Assembly (NCBI GenBank): GCA_963931925.1
Contig: OZ007569.1
Span: forward strand, 7,289,957-7,353,956
DNA from: Onchidella celtica
Lineage: Eukaryota > Mollusca > Gastropoda > Systellommatophora > Onchidiidae
DNA length: 64,000 nucleotides
Direction: 5' to 3'
In this document: in pieces, positions 58,375 to 64,000 of the stretch
How positions within the stretch are numbered: the first letter of the stretch is position 1
Layout: every line of letters starts with the position of its first letter
Made by a program: the position numbers and the translations under genes
The notes under the pieces: model-generated
Seen by the model: the letters and a program-made list of their open reading frames with translations, nothing else
What the model was told of the DNA's origin: nothing
Database searches by the model: none

Positions 58375-60457
58375 GACCTGAAAACTTTCCGCACATGTAT
58401 GATTTATGTAAGAAATGTGTATTGGTAATGAGCAGGAAAGTGAGTATTTCATGAATTGCTGCACGCACATCCTAAGTCTGAATGAAGTTTAATGATGTCA
58501 TCATTTTGGGCAGGCAAAGATTTGATGTAATCCCAATCGTATTGCTCTCTGCAATGCTCTTGCTGGAGTCAGCAACAGCCACTAAGTGTACACACACGTT
58601 CTGTCTCTGCAGAAACTCAAGCCATTATAATGACACATTTTGCTGTGTTGCTAGAGAAATTTATCACTTATGGGCGTTTTCACCCAGAAATTAACATTAT
58701 TAGTCAATCAGTGAACAATACAAACTCGTTAACGCTTTATGAACAGAAGCTGATTATATTGTCTTCTGTCGTGCAAATGTACGTTTTGCTATGCGTTGTG
58801 TTGTAAGTCTATCGTTGATTGTTATTTATGCAAGTAAATGTCATGTTATCAAGTTATGGCAGTCAAGACTGGTAACGTACAATATCAATTTTTCAATGCC
58901 TCGAGAACCAGTGGCGTAACCTTTAGAAAGTAGGCAGTGATAGTGACATTTACGTGTGCTGGCTCTGACAACAATACAATCACACTGTCTCTCTCACTTT
59001 CAGTCTCTCTCCCTCCCTCCCCTTCCTTGATCACCTTCTTTCCCTCCTCCTCCCCTCTCTTTGTCTCCCCCTCTCTCTCTCCCTCGCACCCCTTTCCCTC
59101 TCTCCCTCTCTCTTTCCTTCTCTTTCTTTCCTTCCTCTGCCTCCCCTCTCCCTCTTGCAGGTGGTCTGTGGGCGCGTCTGGCAAGGAATCCTCTTGTCCT
59201 GTTGATGTGTTCTATTCTGTCTTCTGTCTTGCTTTTTCTTCAGCACAATGTGATCTTCAGCGTGTGGAGTTCTCCAAACACGAACACCCTCCCACCCCCT
59301 TCACTCCCCCCCCCCCACTCTCTCTCTCTTTCTATTTTTCTGCCTGTAATTTCTGACCCAGCTACTATGATTGTTATCACCCTTTTGTTTGGAGAGTATA
59401 AAACATACCATTAGGGGAAGTAAATGCTTGATTGTAAAATCCCATTTCATTTTCCTGGGTAGCTTTGCAGAGAGCTTTTCCGACATTACCTTCACTTACG
59501 TTTCTCCACAACCACAACAGTGATCGTCTTTATTTAAACTTGCTGTTGGAGACTCTTATTTGTTTCCATTTTCTATATTATTATTTTCTTTTTCTTTTTT
59601 CTTCTTAATAATAAAGTTTTCAATTTTCTATATCGTATTTTCTACATTTTCGTAACAACACAGTTTCTATGGGCTTTCTATATTTTTAAAGAATAGTTCT
59701 GGTTATATTTTCTATATTATTATAACCTTGTAAAATCAGTATCCTTCCACCACCATCGTTTCTTTCTTTGTCAAAAAAATAAGTTTGCTTTCATAATCAT
59801 ACACTAATCTATACATTTTCCCCCGTATTCTAGTTGTAATTTGGTGTGATATCTTTGTAGAAAATATATTATCCTGGCTACTGTTTGAATCTTATGTTGT
59901 AAACCTTTGCGTGTTCTGGCGTACAACAAAACTGATAATTGGACAGCATGAATGTTTTGAAACTCTAGCGGAATTTTGTTGCTTCTCCAATAATATACAG
60001 TTTTCCGTTCTGCATACAATGATTAGCATGCATTATTGATGGATTGGACAATAATCGTCTGATTTAATGTCTTTCCATGTCTAGTCATTTTTTTTTTTTG
60101 GCAATGATTTTGCCGGGGCAGCACGTCAAAATAAAAAACAACAGCAGCAACAGTTTTTTAAAAATGAACTTGAAAATCACGCAACCCATTTGCTTAATTC
60201 TACTTCTAGCCTACGTTTTTAGACTGTTTGTCCAGCAGGGACGGGACAGCGTGAAAAACAAACTGATGAATTTTTATTTACCTAAAGGCACATTATTATT
60301 TTCTTCATATATTTGGTTGTTTTGGCTTGAAAATATGTCAACTACAGGATGGTCGAAACTGAGTTTTTTCTTTTTGTCTCTTTCGATGAAGATCTGCCCT
60401 ATCTCTTTAAGAAACCATAGAAAAATAGACATGTGTACACACACAGACACACACACA

Positions 60458-60495
<38 letters not shown>

Positions 60496-62311
60496 GAGAG
60501 GTGTAATGATAGATTATTTAATCATATTTCCATGCTTTTGAAAATGGAGAACTATTCCCATTTTGCTTGGAGAGCTGCCATATAATAACAATCATAACAT
60601 TCTCTTATTGCTCACTGGAAATGAGTCGCCGCTGGGACTCTTTGTATAGTATAATAAAATTGTAGCGTTTGATATGCCACATTTTGCCAAAGCCTTAGAG
60701 GATTGTTTTAGTCTTTTCCTTTCTGTTACAATTTCCTCAAAATATATGATGAATAAAATAAAGTGATTTCCGTTTTACTATCACATTTTATAAAGTTTTT
60801 TTTGCCAGGAGCAGAAAGATCTAGGACTGAAAGTAATAGATCTATATTGAAATGAACTTGTCGTATTATATGTCTTTTTGTATTTATTTGGAACAGTGTA
60901 AGAGACTGTCAGAGGCTGGGATCACAAACATCAGTTCCTGATATCCCATCGCAATCACTTAAAGCATTCGAAGTCCATCAAATTTTAACATTTCCCTAAT
61001 AATTATTAAAGCAACAAACAGCATTCCCGTTGTAATGATCACTGAACCAAACGAAATTCTGGGCTGCTGGCGCCTCATCACAGAGCTGATTCATCATTAT
61101 CCAGTGATGTAGGATAAAGAAATGATGCCACAGGATTTTTGTTGTGCATTCAGTATTTAACCATTTATTATCCTTTCTGTTCTGCTGAATGAAACTGTAG
61201 GGGAATGTTTTCCATGTGCAATTTTGTCGTGGATTGGGGCAGGGGAAGAGGAAGTATGAGTTGTATCCGTCTATAAAATTATAGTTGTCTCCTAAAAAGA
61301 TGACAGTCACGCAACACGTGATGAATAATTCGTTTGGGCATCGATCCTAGTTTTAGAATTTAAAATGCGATGTTTCCATCGTTTCGGTCGCAGCAATTCC
61401 TTGTCTCCTGGTTTAGGCCGAAGAACCGGTATAGAGAGATCTTCACAGACTGTTATCCGGCACCACGTAACTCTCGGACACTCTCGTTTTGGACACTCAA
61501 AGAAAGGATGACAAAAACGAGAAGTAAAAAACAACAACAACCCAAAAAACAACACATTATTTACCCATGTATGATTAGCATTCTGAATTTTCGATTGAAT
61601 ATAACAGTATACTGAAGAATTAGAATCACGGTTTACAGTTCAAATTATAAAAATATTATATACGATAATATGTCATTAGTAACACAGAAGCAAAACAATA
61701 GGATGTCGATTTAATTAAAAAGTCATCACAGACCATATCTGTTTCAGGGTGTACTGGTTGAGTTACAAAAATGTCCTGGCTTAATTACAGAGGTTAGTCA
61801 GGTTCTACATTTCGCGGTTGCAATATGATCTCATTAAGTTGACGACCATGACAATGTGAGGCCTATATAGTTCGTACAAGTTTGCAGAATGTAAAGGTTG
61901 GCAACTTTTGGCATACAAATGCTATGTTGAATGTCGTTAGTTGAATAAATTAAGACGCTGGCACTCATATGCAAACTGGCAAACTCTTTGCCACTGGCTT
62001 ATTGCCACATTCTGTACGGCTATGCTTGCACTGCTATGGAATACTATGAAATCGTGAGCGGTGAGGCTTATGAAATTAAGTACACATTTTGAACTCAACC
62101 TGCCGGCATTTGAACTGTACTGCTTGTTTAAAGGAGACTGGTGAAACTAATGAATGAGAACCTTCCTGTCATAGAGTGGCCTAAACTTGATAGAATAGTA
62201 AAAGTACCGTAGCTATAAAAAATCACCACAAAATAATGGCTACGAGCCATCTCTATTAATGCCCCTACTGTTTTATTTTCATAATCATATTTTTTTTTTT
62301 TTGTTGTGCCT
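57708..62311. other. Non-coding DNA with simple repeats
   Basis: 4.6 kb. (GA)/(CA) tracts at 58209-58372, a CT-rich tract at 58987-59158, C9 near 59306, (CA)(CT) repeats at 60438-60500. Frames of 99-154 codons across these tracts are composition artefacts. Nothing recognised as a gene. Confidence 0.5.
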
Positions 62312-62314
62312 TAA

Positions 62315-63022
62315 GGGGCCCATACACGATCAAAAAAGTCGTCAAAATTTTGATTCAAATTTTTGATGGGAAATTTTGATTCAAAATTTTGATGTACAAT
62401 TTCCCACACACGTATCCACGATTTTTGATCAAAATTCAGTTTTGTCAAAATCTTCGACATGGACGTATCAGTGGCCATAGCACTTGTAATTGCCTTGGAC
62501 TCGGATGAAAGACCTCGTAAACGGCGGAAATGGTCCAAGAACTGGTTATTACAGCGCGGAACCTACGGACATGCTAATCTTCTAAAAGAATTACGTATTA
62601 GCGAACCTGAGGACTTCCGTAACTTCCTACGAATGGATGCGCAATCGTTTGATGAGTTACTCGGCCTTGTTGAGCCATTGATAAGGAAAAAAGACAGTAA
62701 TGCGTTCATCCATTTCTTTGAAGACATTGTGATTTCTTATTTAATTTCTTGTCCTGTCGTCTTGGTTGTCAACTAGGAAAAAGAAATTTATTTGATCAAA
62801 ATTTTGACACGAGCCCACAAACGAATCAAAAATTTGATAGCTCGTATCAAAAATTTGACAACTCATCAAAAAATATCAACTGAAGTTGATCCGTCAAAAT
62901 TTTGATTCAAATTTTTTTTTGACATCAAAACACCCTACACACGATCAAATTTCTCATCAAAATTTTGATGTCAAAAATTTGAATCAAAATTTTGACGACT
63001 TTTTTGATCGTGTATGGTCCCC
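62315..63022 (+). mobile_element. PIF/Harbinger derivative, internally deleted
   Basis: 708 bp with termini GGGGCCCATACACGATCAAA and, inverted at the right, GGGGACCATACACGATCAAA; similarity continues well inward. Flanked by TAA at 62312-62314 and 63023-63025, the TWA duplication typical for PIF/Harbinger. The subterminal 130-200 bases on both sides are crowded with TCAAAATTTTGA-like palindromes. It keeps only the N-terminal part of the transposase gene. Confidence 0.88.
62459..62776 (+). pseudogene. Harbinger transposase (HARBI1-like) N-terminal remnant
   Basis: 105 codons. RKRRKWSKNWLLQRGTYGHA followed by LLKELRISEPEDFRNFLRMD and FDELLGLVEPLI is the characteristic N-terminal region of HARBI1/ISL2EU-type nucleases, which are about 350-400 residues long. 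The DDE nuclease part is absent: after IRKKDSNA the frame runs into a short unrelated hydrophobic end (SYLISCPVVLVVN). It cannot be a nuclease; the piece might still be translated. Confidence 0.85.
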
Positions 63023-63025
63023 TAA

Positions 63026-64000
63026 AGTTGGATAGTGGAAGAGCGGGAAAATATGGTAGAAAAGGTAGACCCAAGCAGCACCAACACTGTGCACGAGGAA
63101 AACTAGGGTTATTCCTTCATTGTAATTCATAGAGTCAGTGTTGTTCTAGCAATGATAGATAGCCCCGTTTTGGCACTTGTGATGCTATAATGTGTCTTGC
63201 CCAAGCTAAATTATTGGTATGCAGCTTTTGAGACCCCCGAACAATAGGATACTCTGGGGTCGGGGGGTTTGGGAGTAACCATAACCAAGGACCATACACC
63301 ACAACCTACTTGACCTATTAACTTAAGTGCCCCTGAGTAGGCCTATTGGCCCGAAAGGGCAGACACATTGCGTGAATTTAAATAATACCAAGTGTTTTGT
63401 TTAGCATTAATTAGAGCTAAATCGATTGCCGATTATACACAGGTTAAGGTCGTAGAGGCCTAGCTTTTCATGCCTGCCAGCATTCTGTCGATCGAAATGT
63501 CAGAGAATACTTTTAAACAATTTCTTGAGTGAGTACTTAGACCAGCTGTTCACAGTGTACAATAACTTGGTAACAGTGTTAACGGCAAACATATTTGTGT
63601 GAGAGCTTGCTCTTTTAGTTGCGAGACATCGAAGCCAGGGCAAGTGAGTTATGTTGTCAAATATCAGTTCCTTCTCTGTAAACAAAAGCGGGTACTGGGA
63701 AATTGATATTATTTTATCAGTAGTTATTTAACTCATGCAAGCCGCTGCCTCCAGTAAATACAGCCACGACGTCTATAGAATCAAAAGGTCAAAATTAAAA
63801 TTAAAAAGAACTACGAAAAACTTGTTTCTTGTAAAAGAGGAAGGACTTCTTATTCCATTGTTTTAGGCCTACAACTATTTTTGCAGGACGAGCATAGGGC
63901 TGAATCACAACAAAAACAATTTGATGAGCACAAATACAGGCATGTGAGTAAACAAAAAATACTTTGGAGATTCACACCAATAACTATAAAACTTGATACA
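63026..64000. other. Unassigned non-coding DNA
   Basis: No gene or repeat recognised to the end of the window. Confidence 0.45.

Noticed and set aside
59161-59414. Possible K2P exon after a strong CT tract and TTGCAG, in matching phase (GGLWARLARNPLVLLMCSIL)
   Set aside because: Hydrophobic but unlike any K2P M4; the pyrimidine tract belongs to a CT microsatellite and no good donor follows.
62459-62776. Host gene of 105 codons
   Set aside because: Lies within Harbinger termini and target duplications and matches the N-terminus of the transposase family.

Overview
Eukaryotic, animal genomic DNA: AT-rich, intron-rich, full of simple repeats (GA, CTCA/CATC, ATTT, CAA), homopolymer G/C runs and small transposons. 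The style, the LINE and SINE types and the one host gene suggest a lophotrochozoan, most likely a mollusc; this is inference, as nothing here fixes the species. There are no operons, CRISPR arrays or rRNA genes. Only one host gene is convincing.

Layout. 1-8.7 kb: an inverted-repeat element cut by the window edge, a small foldback element, a LINE on the minus strand with two internal deletions (4.3-6.7 kb), and a hAT-type MITE (8.25-8.72 kb). 10.7-16.5 kb: a tRNA-derived SINE, then a complete-ended P-element (11764-16217, minus strand) inserted in a MITE, with 33-bp terminal inverted repeats, an 8-bp target duplication, 12-bp subterminal inverted repeats and a spliced THAP-domain transposase gene that is now broken. 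19.7-27.4 kb: a degenerate mariner with a second repeat nested in it, a 151-bp LINE 3' end with an 11-bp target duplication, a TIR element with promoter-type motifs, and three of four copies of a 195-bp near-palindromic MITE. 27.8-35 kb: satellite-like simple repeats, further SINE and MITE copies, and a 680-bp TIR element.

38-54 kb: the plus-strand host gene, a two-pore-domain (K2P) potassium channel of TREK/TALK type. Four coding exons are clear: M1, cap, first filter TIGYG split by an intron, M2, M3, second filter TIGFG. A possible 18-nt micro-exon follows. I could not find the fourth transmembrane segment or the C-terminus. All its introns are phase 1. The second-filter exon lies between two direct copies of a ~300-bp repeat, one of which carries a SINE.

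54-64 kb: mostly non-coding, with a LINE C-terminal relic (56.0-56.3 kb), a third copy of the MITE that hosts the P-element (57.3-57.7 kb), and a 708-bp PIF/Harbinger derivative (62.3-63.0 kb) with TAA target duplications and a remnant of the transposase N-terminus.

I found no evidence for an undescribed biological system. The best material is the nested P-element, the K2P exon structure and the set of dated or nested insertions.
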